Shown: one piece after another, positions 34,609-47,500 of the stretch | Layout of the letters: each line of letters opens with the position of its first letter | Numbering within the stretch: position 1 is the first letter of the stretch | Source of the DNA: Phytophthora quininea | Lineage: Eukaryota; Oomycota; Peronosporomycetes; Peronosporales; Peronosporaceae | DNA length: 64,000 nucleotides | Direction: 5' to 3' | NCBI GenBank assembly: GCA_011947345.1 | Contig: JAAVTG010000525.1 | Location: 248,001-312,000 of the forward strand | Translations under genes and position numbers: made by a program | The notes under the pieces: generated by a model | Database searches by the model: none | What the model was told of the DNA's origin: nothing | Seen by the model: only the letters and a program-made list of their open reading frames with translations

Positions 34609-34803
34609 ATGTTCCACTTCTTGGTGATAGGTGTCATCGTGTTTATATTAATATTGTCGGGTATACAATCTCAACCATTACGACACCCCGTTGTAAATGT
34701 GATGGCAACACCACAAAGTTCCAGATACCCATTAGCGGGCTTAAATGACTATACTAAGCTCGGTCTCAGCGAAGACAAAATAATAGAATCGTCGACAGAA
34801 TAG
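34609..34803 (+). CDS. Possible small secreted protein (64 aa)
   Basis: An ATG-started frame encodes a strongly hydrophobic N-terminus (MFHFLVIGVIVFILILSG) followed by IQSQPLRHPVVNV and a polar tail ending in ESSTE and stop. The layout is that of a signal peptide with a cleavage site after the GIQS segment and a mature part of about 42 residues. It has no RxLR-dEER or LxLFLAK motif. It sits alone in repeat-rich DNA, where oomycete effectors often lie, but a short frame like this can also occur by chance. Confidence 0.25.
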   Translation: MFHFLVIGVIVFILILSGIQSQPLRHPVVNVMATPQSSRYPLAGLNDYTKLGLSEDKIIESSTE

Positions 34804-35319
34804 TTCAGTATACTGTTGCTGCGATGCAGGCCCAGTAGCAATTTCTATATTCCAGAGCTTCGCCGCGACTTTTTGGCAAACGAAAGTTAACTTATTAAAA
34901 TTTGGGCTTCCTATACACCCTTAGCACTCTTTGGGGCGTTATTACTCTATGAGCTCCCTTAAAGCACATGCATTTACAGAAAGATCGCTGTCGTACCAGC
35001 GTAGACAAATAGATCCGATCTCACCGCTACCATAAAACCCGACGGAGCAACCTCATTCCACCGGGTTAGTTACGCCTGCTTCGACTTGAACAAACTTGTT
35101 CCATTTACATCTTCTGGATGGATGGGGGTAGGCGCATTTAGGCCCCACTACGTATCAAAAAACAGCTGGAAGGCTTCACATCGTGTGATGTTTGATTAGT
35201 AAATTGTCATCGACACCATGACAGTGTAATGATGTGCAGAGGTAGGTAAGTATTTGTATTGAAACGAGTCGTATTCTGTTGCTCGTAGAATTGGCGGTTA
35301 AAGACCGTCAGAAACACGT

Positions 35320-35715
35320 ACGAACTGCCGAAACAATAAAAACCGTCTTCATACAATTCAATGCACATTTTGACCTACAGAAGGAATACATTCTGTGATT
35401 CTGAAAACGATGTATAAATTCTGACTTTATTACGACTCGATTTGCCCACGAAACAGGAGACGCAGGGTGTCGATGACACGTTTTGCCAATACTCCAGACG
35501 ATGGAGCGACTCAGATTATCTCCATCATTAACAAAAAGTTGTTCATTAATCCGCCGCAGTATAAGGTTGCTCATGTGCGTATTGCAGCTTATCCAGCGCA
35601 TCTACATCACTTGTATCTTGTCTTAAACCCCCGGCTTGGGAACACATCCGATCACGCGCCAAAACGTAGTTTTCCGTGCACGACCGCGTCCTTGGATCGA
35701 TTACCAGTCGTGCAA
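35320..35715 (-). repeat. Dispersed coding-derived repeat, copy 2
   Basis: Second copy of the repeat at 30330-30795, more damaged: stops follow the YAHEQPYTAAD segment. It ends about 70 bp upstream of the TTC38-like gene. Confidence 0.6.
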
Positions 35716-35787
35716 CTGTCAATTGATTTGAAATTTAGAATAGCTACAGATTTAGTGGACTTTTGTCAAAACTAAAGCTTGCCTCTC

Positions 35788-37993
35788 ATGCTGCTGCGAG
35801 GCTCGGCGCTGCTGCTCCGCGGGCGCCACGCCACACGCTCTATGTCGCTGTTGGGCTCGATTTTCGGCATCGGCGAGTTCGAGGGCGCTCGCAACCAGTC
35901 GCTGCGTCGCGGCACGGGCAAGCAACAGGCCTACGAGTTGGCGCTGCTGGACGTGAGGCCTCTAAAATGTTTCACATCACCATCGTCCAATCTCTAATAG
36001 CTACTCGCTTTACAGTTCGTGTCGATGAATGCACACCCCAAGTTCCTATTGCAGAAGGTTCTGGAGGACGACACGCCGTTCCTCATGGGTCAAGTGCTGG
36101 TAGGCGCCAGTCAGTGCCTGGCTCCGACCATGCACCAGGACGAGCTGGAGGCGGCCGGCAGGCTGGAAAAAGCTGCCCAGATTGCAAAACAAGGTTGGAT
36201 GCAGCACTGTGGAGCATGCCACACTTGATGAGGAGATCTAATGACTGTGTTGTCTGTTGCAGGAGACCCGACGACGACCGAGAAGATGCACATCATGGCG
36301 CTGGATGCGCTGGTGCACGGTCGACGCCATGAAGCCGCTGCGATCTACGAGACGATTTTACTGCAGGGCCATACAGATCTACTGGCGCTGCGGTGTTGTT
36401 ACGATATTTACCGTTACATTGGGTAAGAAATCCCATCGCTGACGGACGAATGTGGAGTGCTAAAGGTGCTGGATGCTGCAGTGACTACAAGAATATGCTG
36501 GCCACCGTGACTCGCCGGTTGCCGTCTTGGTCGCCGAATGACACTGGATACAGCCACTTATTAGGCATGCAGGCGTACGGTGTGCAAGCTGTCGGGCGAC
36601 TGGATGCAGCTGAAGCGTTGGCGGAGAAGGCCTTGTCCATGAATGGCAATGATCGTTGGGCGTGTACGTGACAAATCTGTTGATTAAGTGAAGAATACGT
36701 TTTAGTATCTTATCGTTGCTCTCTGCAGTTCACACGATGTTGCACGTTCTGGAAGCGCGTGGTAATGCGAATCACGGGGCGAGTTACGCCAACCAGTTCC
36801 GGGCGCATTTTGACAATGGCGGTCCGCTGGAACACCACCTGTACTTCCAATGGGCGCTGTATCTACTCGATTTGGGGCACTATGACCGCATCAACAAGAT
36901 GCTGGAAATCAACATTTTCCCGCTTCAGATGGACGGCGCTCCCCACTCGGTCCCAACGCTGTGTGACGCTACGCAGTTGTACTGGAGGCTGCGTTTCGCC
37001 GGAGAGGACACGACCGAGCTAGGAGAGCAACTCCTCGACAACTGGTCCGCGGTCCTTTCATCCTCAAATAAGAACGAGTCTGCGTTAACTGGCTTGCATC
37101 CGCTTGCGAAGGTGCTTCGACACGTGAGTACCTGATGGATCATTATTATTTTGTGGTAGGTACTGGTATGTGATGTTGACTATTTGGTTGTTGACTTGAC
37201 AGAGCATCCTTTCATGCGTTCCTACAAGCTCTTCTGCGCCGCCTGTAGAGTCTCTACCAGAAGAGCCTTCAGTTGAGGCAGCTCGGTTGGAAGCTCAGCT
37301 AGGAACTGGTTTGTTCCAGTTTAGCTACCCTCCCTCTCCAGGTAATCTTGTTTGACATGCATTGCTAACTTACAGATAGCAAGAAATCTAACGCATGACT
37401 CCGCATAGCCGAGTTGAATGTCGTGTACGAAAGTGTTTGCAAGGGATTCCAAGCATATTCGGAGGTTAGTGTGTGCACTATTTTATTGTTTGTTGATTGT
37501 ATGCTTAACGGTAAGTCCTTAATGTTTGATGGCCATACAGGGGCGTTTCGAGCATGCTACTAAAGCGTTGCTACCAGTCCGCGGAAAGCTGCAGCTTCTT
37601 GGAGGAACGGTCGTAGATCATGACGTGGTAAATCTGCTGCTCATCGAATGGTACGATCGCTAGGCTTGATGAAACTTCACGATATCTCTCGGCTGACCAA
37701 TGCTGGTGTTTTTCTCGATATTTAGTGCCAGCAAGTGCGACGATCTGCGGCTTGCGAAGCTCCTCCTCAACGAGCGGTACGATTTGTTGTGGCATTCATT
37801 CGATGCCAATCATACTGACGAGAGCGGTGTTTTGCTCCCCTATTGCAGATTGAGTGCGAGACCTCAGAGTGCGCAGTGCTGGAAGACGTTTTCACGCGTA
37901 TCCGAAGCCTTGGGCGACTCGTCCGCCGTGCGCGATGCACAGAATATGAGCTACGTACTGGGACTCGGTCAAGGCGGCAACCAGACCTATTAG
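35788..37993 (+). CDS. TTC38: TTC38-like tetratricopeptide repeat protein
   Basis: Nine exons give an uninterrupted 550-aa protein: 35788-35952, 36016-36193, 36263-36422, 36482-36663, 36729-37123, 37203-37341, 37409-37464, 37541-37650 and 37726-37993. All introns are GT-AG, 59-79 bp. Family blocks in order: FLMGQVLVGASQCL, EKMHIMALDALVHGRRHEAA, LALRCCYDIYRYIG, GMQAYGVQAVGRLDAAEALA, HTMLHVLEARGNANHGA, FQWALYLLDLGHYDRINKML and LRLAKLLLNERYDLL. The length is close to human TTC38 (about 470 aa) plus an N-terminal extension, MLLRGSALLLRGRHATR, that could be a mitochondrial presequence. The molecular function of the family is poorly known. The clean frame contrasts with the other multi-kb genes here. 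Confidence 0.88.
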
Positions 37994-38118
37994 GACTTGC
38001 AAGTTTTGACGCCATTGCAGTGAATTCACGCAAGACAATAGACTTTCACCTTTTCAACTGTTGAAATTCAAAAATGTGTACACTTTGTGTGCATTTTTAG
38101 CGCGGGAAATTATCGATC

Positions 38119-40290
38119 ATGGCGTCCAAGCGAGTGCTGCGCGCCTGCAAGCTGCAGGGACTCTCTCCACGTCGACGCGCTGCGACGACTCACCGAGGAG
38201 CTCACCAAGTGCGTGTCTATCTGATTGCTCTACAGTGTGCTCCAAACACTGCGTAGAACATCGGAAAAGCTGACTTACAACGTCATATTACAATGTTTGC
38301 AAACTATCGTTTGCCGTTTTTTTTTTAATTATGGCAATTAGTGAGGCCTCGCTGCAGCTGGAAGATGTCATCTACGCGCTCAAGAACAATATCGACCGCA
38401 GCAAAAGTGGGTTGGCAGTGGAATGCGCTCCACATAAAATGTTTTGAGTGTACTGAGTTAAATTATGCAACAGTGACGACATCTGTGGTAACGCTGGAGG
38501 CGCTGGAAAGCGCGTTGGACACGTTGTTGGCGGTGTCTGCTGAGAACGACTTTGAGCAGATCCAGATCTTCGACGCGTTCGACATGCCGAGGCTGCATTT
38601 CAGCACTCACAACAATTCCTACGAGCTAAAGGCCGACTCTCACCGTCGACTGCACGCGGGCCCGGAAGCTCGTCTGCAGATGCTGAGGAATCGATTCCAG
38701 TCAGTGGACCTGCGAGTCAAGAGGAATCGATTATTTGCACCGCCGACGGCGGCTCTGGCAAGCACGGTCGAGTATATGGAGGTGCTGGATTTGAGCCTGC
38801 TGTTGTTGTGTTGCGGGGAAGATTACTGATGGAGTTGTGATAAACTGTGCCGTGTAGTTGTCGAGGATTGAATCCTTGTTGGGTGTGACGGGAGTGCGTC
38901 GTGTTATCGGCATGCTGGGCCAGGACGAACGCAACCGAATGTACCTAGAAGACTTCACGTCTCGCATCATCGTCGACCTGTCAAACGCGGTAGGAAAAGT
39001 TTTTTTTTAAATCTGCTTTTTATAACTAACTCTAGTTCTTCCAACTGCAAGGCTTACACGGATGGACTCTTCACGATCAACTGCATTGTTCTGGTGGAGG
39101 GTGAAGTCATTGACGATGTGCTTCACGTCCAGGTACGAATGCTACAGTACCCTTGGTGATGTCGATCTATTGAAGTTATTGTTTTTTTTTTTACTGTTTT
39201 CTAGTCTATGGGGTTTCCGCCTCCAGAGGCAAAAGAAGAGTCTTTGGCTGTCCTCGGTGGCATCGACCCTCTTGGCGTTGAAGTATCAGCGCAGCAAAAA
39301 GAGCAGATCCGAACCTTGGAAGCGAACGACCACCAAGCAACATTTATTGTGCTCTCAGACGTCCACTTGGACGACCCTCAGGTCATGACCAAGCTCGACG
39401 AGCTGTTCCAGGGCCTTGAAAGTGTGCAACCTACGCTTTTTATCCTGATGGGTGATTTCATGTCGGCCTCGATTGGTGGTGGCGCAGGATCGAACTCTCT
39501 GCAAGACCTACGCGAGTACTTGGAGGAGCTAGGAAATCTCATTCTCAAGTACCCTGGAATCGCGGATAACTCTCGATTCGTGTTGGTTCCTGGCCCTAAT
39601 GACCCGGGTTCGTCACGCGCCTTCCCACGGCATCCGGTAAGAGCAGCAACTTGTATTTGTACAAAGAGTAGGGCATCACTAACAGCAATTCTTGTCTGCG
39701 CTTAGCTGCCGGACTTGTGCACGCGCGAGTTGGTCCGGAAGGTGCCGAACGTCACGTGCAGCACGAACCCGTGCCGTATCCGGTACTACACCCAAGACAT
39801 TGTGATTTTCCGCGAGGACCTGCAGCAAAAGATGCAGCGACACTCGATCCTGCCGCCCATGCCGACTGAGCGAGAGGACGAAGAGGCTGCCATGGAAGAG
39901 GAAGACGCACCCGTTCAGTCAATCTCCCAGACAGATATCTCCAAGCATGTACGTTTTCGGTGTTTGTGTGCATGCTGAAGACTACCGGAATCGCTAACGA
40001 CAAGTGTTTGTCTTGTTTGCTGTTCGTCCGTCCAGTTGGCCAAGACGCTGATTGACCAAGCGCACTTGTGTCCGCTTCCGCTGATGGCATGTCCGATCAA
40101 CTGGGACTTTGACTCGGCGCTGCAGCTCTTTCCCGCGCCAGACGTGCTCATTCTTGGCGATTCGACGGAGCAGTACCAACTCGGCTACTCGTCGGTTGGC
40201 GTTTTCCACCCGGGACCATTCCACGCAGACTTTTCATTCGTGTTCTATCGCCCAAGCACCAACACGACCGAGTTCAGTCGCGTCGAGTAG
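38119..40290 (+). CDS. POLE2: DNA polymerase epsilon subunit B
   Basis: Non-catalytic B subunit of the leading-strand replicase, needed for CMG helicase-polymerase assembly. Exons 38342-38406, 38474-38781, 38858-38989, 39052-39132, 39205-39636, 39706-39948 and 40036-40290 join in phase. They contain FDAFDMPRLHFST, an OB-fold segment (RMYLEDFTSRIIVDLS, INCIVLVEG) and the inactive calcineurin-like phosphoesterase region (FIVLSDVHLDDPQV, FILMGDFMSA, SRFVLVPGPNDPGSS, STNPCRIRYYTQDIVIFRED). The end is HPGPFHADFSFVFYRPS. The N-terminal part (38119-38280, KRVLRACKLQGLS, DALRRLTEELTK) needs one base correction near 38160, and its splice to the second exon is unresolved. It starts 125 bp after the TTC38-like gene. 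Confidence 0.9.
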
Positions 40291-40423
40291 ATCAAGCAAC
40301 AACGAAAACATGATGCAAGTAAAATTGCAAATTACAAACAGTAAAAGGGCAATGTGCGACATGTAAATACATTTTTACTTATTATAGTCGCGTCAGTCGC
40401 GAATTCATCGCCTCGAAGGGATA

Positions 40424-41410
40424 ATGCGGCGCCGGCACCACCGGCAGTTCGGCCTGCCCAACGCCAACCAGGTCCTGCTGACCATGGCCGTGTGCACGCT
40501 GCTGTTCTTCGCACTGCTGCGGCGCCACTGGCTGCAGTTCGGAGAGGACCCGGATGTGCACGCGTCGCTCACGAGCATCTACGTGATAGGCGAGGGCTCG
40601 ACGCTGTCGCGGTCCTGGAGCGCGTTCTGCGCCGACGACTCGTTCCAACTCGACGTGTAAAACCTATTTTGTGCTATCGTCTGTATTTACGTGTGTTTTA
40701 ACGTTGACAAATGTGTTGTTACAGGCCTGGGACGAATAGAACCGTGACGGTGGCGGACATGAAGGATGGCATTGTGCTGTGCCGCGAACATGCTGGAGGA
40801 ATTTTACTGCCGACGCTGATGATCTGGATTCTGGCCGTTGCTTTAAGTTTTGCGCTGCTGAGCACGTTGCTAGGGCTGTATCTGCAATTGGGGAACCCCA
40901 GCAGAGAGGTGGTGTTCTGGGTGGGGATGCTGCCCGGCATCACGCTGTTTGCCACAGGTATACGAGGTGATGAGGGTGGTGATATCATATAATGCTGAGT
41001 TATTGGTTTTGTTTTATTTTGTTGCGCAGCCGTGCTGGGGTCTGCGTCTCTGGTGCTGTGGCAGCGATTTTATCTCCGGTTTAACAACGGCGACTGCTTT
41101 AGTATTACGGTGGCTGCTACAGTGATTGCCTACGGAACGGCCATCTCGATGGTGATCCGATGGCGCTGGGTACGTGTCTTCCATCGCTCCTTCCTCTATA
41201 TATCGTCACTAAACTTTTATTCTCCCGTTCCTCCTGTAGCCTGGGGTGTGTGCCGTGGCGAACGAGCAGCAAGCTGTGGGTTCGCGTTCATACGGCGACC
41301 ATCTTCCACCGCGTCGAGGGCGTCGAAGAGCCTCAACTACCACTGCTGGAACGGTGGCTGGAACGCCAGCACATCCTCTGGAGGCCATTGCAGTCCCGCT
41401 GAATCGCTGA
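40424..41410 (+). CDS. Four-pass membrane protein, unknown function
   Basis: Four exons (40424-40656, 40725-40957, 41030-41169, 41240-41410) with GT-AG introns of 68-72 bp give 258 aa without a break. Predicted membrane segments: VLLTMAVCTLLFFALL, LPTLMIWILAVALSFALLST, VFWVGMLPGITLFATGAVLG and ITVAATVIAYGTAISMVI. A polar loop of about 70 residues with three cysteines separates the first two. The C-terminal tail is basic and Ser/Thr-rich (PPRRGRRRASTTT). The topology is tetraspan-like but I see no CCG or other family signature. It begins 133 bp after POLE2 and ends 153 bp from the stop of GCN1. Confidence 0.75.
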
Positions 41411-41563
41411 TGTAATCAAGTTGTTTATTTATCACGCAATTTTGGACCAAGTTGCAGCCTCCGGTAGAGGAAACAAACGGTCAATATCTTCGTGTTTGAT
41501 TAGCAGATCTGCCGCGTTCTAACATCCGCAGCGAGCACTCTACGTTGCTGCCGTTCAAACGCA

Positions 41564-44500
41564 TTAGTCGCTGTCATCGCCGCTGTCTGCCTTCAGCTTG
41601 CTCAGCACACGACGCGAGTATTCGCCAATGATCTTGGCGTCAGCAGAGCCGCCACGCAGATACTCTGCTAGTGTCTCTGGACGTGTGTACACCTCTAGCA
41701 GGTACAGCAGCGCACGCTCGGCAGGCAGCTTTACAGCCATGTTGTTGCTCTTGATGAGCTGGAAGACAGCAGGTACAACAGCACCCAAATGCTCACGCGT
41801 TTGCTCGGGCGAACGCTTCGCAGCCACCTTTAGTACACGAAGCGCTCCACGAGTTACGTCCTTGTTCTTGTGCTGCACGCCCTCCACCAGTACAGGTACC
41901 AAAGCGGAGAAATTCTCCACGCGATCCTGCCGCTTTACAACGGTACCAACAGCCTTCAGCGCATTGTTGCGTACAGCGGTTTGCTCGTCCTGCGCCAACA
42001 AGATCAGAGCAGCAATCAACTGAGGCGTCACGGCCTCATTCAACAGAGTTGGGTGTTTGTCCAGCACTTGTGCAGTAAACACGGCAGCACTCTGCCGACG
42101 CGGCCACGGGAGCTCCTGTAGGTCTTCCGGTGCTACTTCGGCCAGACTGTACGTCAGGAGTTGCTGTTGCGCAGCCTCCAGGTCTCCGCTGCTTGCGGTC
42201 GACGCAACACAGGAGGCCAAGCAATTGCTGGCACCATCACGCAGAGAGTCCTCACTAGACTCCAGCATCTCTTCTAGGGCACCCTCCAATGTGCTACGAC
42301 CAGCTGCAGACATTTTGTCGCCTACGCGCTCGACAACGGAAGCCACAGCCTCCAGATTAGCCTCGCGAACACCGCCAGTTGTGGTGCGCAGTCGCTCCGT
42401 AAGCTCAGCAAGCAGAGGCTCTACGCGCGGACTGAATGTAACGAGGAGGCTCAGTGCTGAGGCGCCGCGAGCACGCACATCCACCGCTGTGTCGTTCAGC
42501 GCCTTGACGAACGTCGTTTGAAGCTGCGGCAAGAACGGTTTAAGAGCCACGCCGCCCTTCGTCAGGATGATCTCGAGCGTCTGCAAGATAGCTGCCTTCA
42601 CGTGGCCAGGGAAACGATCTCCTGCGATACGAATGAGTGGGCCAGTCAGCTTGATGAGGTACGGGCGAAGTGCAGGAGAACTGCTCAGTTGTACAAGCTC
42701 GCCAAGACCAGCCGCAGCGCTCTGGCGCAGCTCCGGGAGCCATTCATCAGAGCCCACTGGTAGCTCGGTAGGAATGGCTCTAAACCCTTCGGGATGCACA
42801 GACCAGGCAGCAAGTACTCCCCGTCGCCAACACCTCCCTTGCGGTGGCGAGCATCGCTCACCATGGAGTTGATCGATTGACGAATAAAGTCCAAGTGCTG
42901 CGAGAATTGCTCCGGCTTGGTAGTCACGTTCATACCCTTGAGAGCTCCGGATGCTGCACGCACCACCGAATCCTCGCTGTCGTTCAAATGCAGGACGATC
43001 TGCTTGAGGAACAAGGGCGCCTGGTCATCGTACGGCACCGCCGTGTGCGCGCAGAATTCGCCGACCAACTCGAACGCAAGCGCACGATCCGAGGCACTCT
43101 CGCTTTCGCAGTACTTGCACAGCTCGATGGCCAGCCAGTGCACACCTGGTGCCTCCACACCGAGCACCACATCGCGTAATGCACTCTTGATCTCTTCAGC
43201 CAGCTCCGTCTTACCGTCCGCCAGCAGCTCCTCATACTGCGAAAAGAAAGTAGCAAAAATCCGCTCTACCTGGAAGTGAATGACGGCGCCAGTAGCTTGG
43301 GCCACACGAGACACAGCTCGTGCAGCCGATGCCGTCACTGGCGTCACTAGCAGGCGCGGGACCAAGTACGGCAAGACTTCGCGAGACTTGACACGCAAGA
43401 TTTCCTGGAGTCCAAGAAGCGCAAACTCCTGCTCCTCCGCAGTCGGAGAGGAACGAATGCGCTCGAGAAGGGTAGGAATTGTTTCGTCAATGGCGCGGTA
43501 CCCAATGCCCTTGTGTAGCACATCAAACGCTTGCGCAGCCGATGCACGCACCTCAGGCAACTCATCGGAAACGCCGTCCAGCACGGCATTTACCAACGTG
43601 TCCACATAGTCTTCAAGCTGCTTCTTGGTGCAGCAGTCAATGACTTCTGCGAGACCGACGCAAGCACCTTGTCGGCGACCCGCTGAGAGCGAGGGCGACA
43701 AACCAGCGCGTAGAATGGGAACGACTTCGGGGAGTATGTGCTCGCCCAACTTGCGCACAATTTCACCCAGAGTGCGACCAGCCATCGTCTGCTTCTCCAT
43801 GTTATCTCCCGACAAAGCCGACACGATAGCATTCATGAGAGCCTCCAAAATCTGGCGCAGCGTCTTCGGCGTGTTAGCAACGACACTCTTCCACACCTGC
43901 AACGCGCTCTGGCGCACTACAGCCGACGTGTCTGATCGAATCATGTACAGCGATGCCAAAATGGCATTGCGACGCTGCATGCCCAGGAGTTTGATGATAG
44001 CACGGTCGCCAGCAGCGCTGCCGGACGACTCGTCGTCATCCTCATTGTCCTCGTTGACAACTGCAACAGCGCGCGTGCCGCTGATACGGTACATGAGGTC
44101 GCCCAAAAGCTGGACAGAGCTCTGGCGAATACGCCAGCTATCGTCGAACAAGCCAGCTTCCAGACTCGGAAGCAAGTCGCGTGTGTGGGTAAGTGCGTGT
44201 GCATTGACCACGACGTGACCTGAGTGCATGGCAACGTCACGAACCGACTCGGCCTCGTCGCTGAGACCAGCCACGACAATGGGAAGCGCCTCGCGAAGGA
44301 ACATCGAGAACTGCTTGCCTAGAGCAGGTGGCAAGAAAGCCATAACCCACAAGACGCCTTCCCGCACAGAGTACTTTGGGTGGCGAGCCAGCGGCAAAAT
44401 ATCCTCCCGCATAACGCGCTCAACACGCTCAATACCAAGCGCAACGACCACTTCACAAAGACCTTGAGCAGCACCAGAGCGCTCCACAGGGCCAACCTCG

Positions 44501-47500
44501 TCGTCCTTCATCGCCTCAAGTAGCCACGTCAGCATGTCCGCAAAGTGGCGCTCGCCAAGACCCTTAACCAGCTTGCCCAGCGCCTTGGCGGCTACCGCAC
44601 GCACTTCAGGAATCGGATCCATCAGCTGCGTCTTGAGACTAGGTAGTACGGTCTCCATGTAGGGCACCAGGTCCTTGGCATCGTTGATCATAGAGCACAT
44701 ACTGCCCACAATGAGAGCAGCCTTCTTCTTAGCATCTCCAGCGCGGTCCTTCAGACCACGAGTAATGATAGGCATCACAAGGGCCAGCGACGGCGCGTCG
44801 ATCGAGTGCACAAAGGAAGTGGATTGAAGCTGCTGGAGAGCCTCCGCTGTGTTGCGGTTCGGGTCTTCCAGCGCATCAAGCAGCGCCTTGGAGATAGTCG
44901 CGATCTCGGGGTTGCGCACCACGTTACCAATATCACGCAGTGCACTCTTGCCAGCCTCGCGGACCTTCGGGTGTGAGTCAGTCAACGCAGCCATAAGCTT
45001 AGGCACAACCTGAGGCAGGCATGAACCAAGCTGTCTCGGGGCACAGTACGCCATGGATCCGAGGATCTGAATTCCAGATTGCTTTGTACGCCACGCGCTT
45101 TCTTCGAGTGCCCCAAGAAGCGAAGGAAGCACCAGCTTCACGCCGTGTGCCGACAAGTTTGACATAATGCCTTTAGCCGTGTGGCTGGCAGCGTCACGAA
45201 CCTGCGGGCTCGCATCAGCTGAACACTTCAGCATAACGGGTAGGATCACAATGATGTATGGCTCAAACAGCAGCCCGAGACGCTGGCTCAAGCACTCGAA
45301 GACCATCATAGCACCCTGTCGAGCATTGGCACCGCCCGTTCTCATCGACTCCTCCAGTCGGGGAATGATATTGTGTGTCTTGAGAGCAGAGATACCGAGG
45401 CCCTTTACAACAGCAGACACACCATAAGCTGCACCCATGCGCTCACCGAAAGTTTCGCCCTCAGTAACGCGCTTCAGCAGGTCATCCAGGATGCTGGTAC
45501 TGCGATCTTTGACCGCGCCCATCAACGGCGACAGACATGTTGCAACTGAGCGCTGCACAGACTCGGAAGGAATGCTGAGTGCTTCTAGCAGGAGTCTACA
45601 ATGGACGAAACCTTCGGATCTGACGGAGCCATGTGCTTTGCAAGCGAGCCCAAGCAGACCACAACACCTTCACGTTGATGGTCGTAAATTGACAGCGCTT
45701 GTTTGCTTTGCTCCAGCATCTCTTCTTCCTGAGCAGCCAAGTGAGTTCCAACCTTCGGCTTTTTCCCCGTCGAATTGCTGCTAGACGTAGCAGCAGGGGA
45801 GCTGTGGTCTCAAGGAAACGCTCAAACATCTCAAGCAACGGCGTTGTATTCGCACCGCCTCCCAGAGACGCCACCGCTTGAACTCCAGTCTTCCGCATCT
45901 GAGCTCGCACCTTCGAGTTCGGGTCGCCGAGACCGTGTTCCATCACAAATGTCAGCAACGTCATCGTGTTTTCACTTGTGAGTGCTTCCGTTCCTGCAAC
46001 CTCAGCAGCCTTCTCCAAACACAAAGCCACACCCAAACGGGGGCACATGGTATGCACATCCTCATCCAGCTCGGCAGCTTGAGCACCCGGGCGGCGGACA
46101 GTGGGGATACCAAACTTGTCTTTCCGTTCTACGGCCTTCGGCTGACTATTCAAGAACTGCGTCTTCAAGTTGTTCAACAAAGGCGTCACAGACTTGGGGA
46201 ACTGACGCATTCCATCCGCCAGAGTAAGCGACGCGCTCTCGCGGACACTAGCATGTGCGTGGTTCAGCAAAACGAGGAGCGGTCCAGCGAACAGCGCGGT
46301 GATCTTGGCACCCGTAGCATCCCACACCTGCTTGGCAAGCGCACGATTGTTTTCATCAGCGTCAAAGCAGCAGCAATAAAGGCGGCTGATAAGCAATGGA
46401 CTGGGCTTGGCGCTTCGGAACTCTTCGCCACCCTCGTCGTTCTGAACAACACTAAGCAGCGCAGTTAAGCACTCGCTACGAGCGCTTGCTTCCTCCGACA
46501 AAAGTCCATCGTCACCCAGAACGGGGCCCACTCAGTAGCAGACAGCGCAGGTCCCATGCAAAGGGATGCCAGTAGTTTGCCGGGAGCCAAGTCGGGGTTG
46601 GTAATAGGCAGCGAACCACCCATGGCTTGCTGAGATAACAGCAGCAACGCCAACTGAATCATATCGCGTCGCAGCAGGCGCTGGGCTGCCACATCGCCAA
46701 CTTCCTCCTCCTCCTCTTCCGGAATCATTCGCGCGTGGACGGCAAAGAGAGGCAGGGTCCAGCGACGCAAGTCCGGTGAGAAACGAAGCAGATCACGTAG
46801 CACTGGGAAAAGCAAATGAAGTGTCGGCGGAGGCACCAGGTTGCACGGTGCGTCGGCGTCAAAGTCCGTCTCGCTTTCAAACTGGAACCCAAACACGTAC
46901 TCCATAACCTCCGCCAACAAACGCAAGAACAGCGACTCCATCTCAACAATGTGAGCAGCCTTGGCCTTGTCGGATGTCAGCTGGTCCAGTTGCAATGCAA
47001 TACGCAGGGCACTGGCAACGTCTTGGTAATTCGTACGTAGAAGTTCCGGGCAAATAGCTTTCGATAGAGCTAGAAGAGCAGACGATGCTTCTGACGCAAA
47101 GAGAGGGCACGTGAAAAGCACGCGGACCGAGCGAAGCAAGTATGGGAGTGCTGGATGAAGTTCATCTGGTCGAGTCACTGCCAGCATGTTGATAGCTTCC
47201 AGGACAGCAGACACGACGCGGTGCGTTTCTTTGATTTTCCGACGCACCTGCTGCTGTTGTGTCAATAGCTCCATCTCTTCAGCCGTGTACTCCTTCCTCT
47301 GGGCACCTTGTTCAGCTCGCTTCTTACGCTCCAGTTCCTCACGTAATTCCTGCTCCCATTGCTCATCCTCGTTTCCACAACGACCGCCGCGCTTGCTTCG
47401 ACTGCTGGTTTCTTTGTCCTCTTCTCCCTCTTTCTTCACCTCATACAACTCATCAAACGGAGTACGGCAAATGGCCACATCTTCACTGCTGAGTGCATCA

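Noticed and set aside
38203..38229. A 27-bp GT-AG intron in POLE2
   Set aside because: Much shorter than every other intron here (56-79 bp). The N-terminal region also has a frame problem, so I left this joint unresolved.
42057..44218. Several plus-strand ORFs of 100-200 aa inside GCN1
   Set aside because: They are antisense to a continuous GCN1 coding sequence and show Ser/Arg-rich shadow composition without domains.
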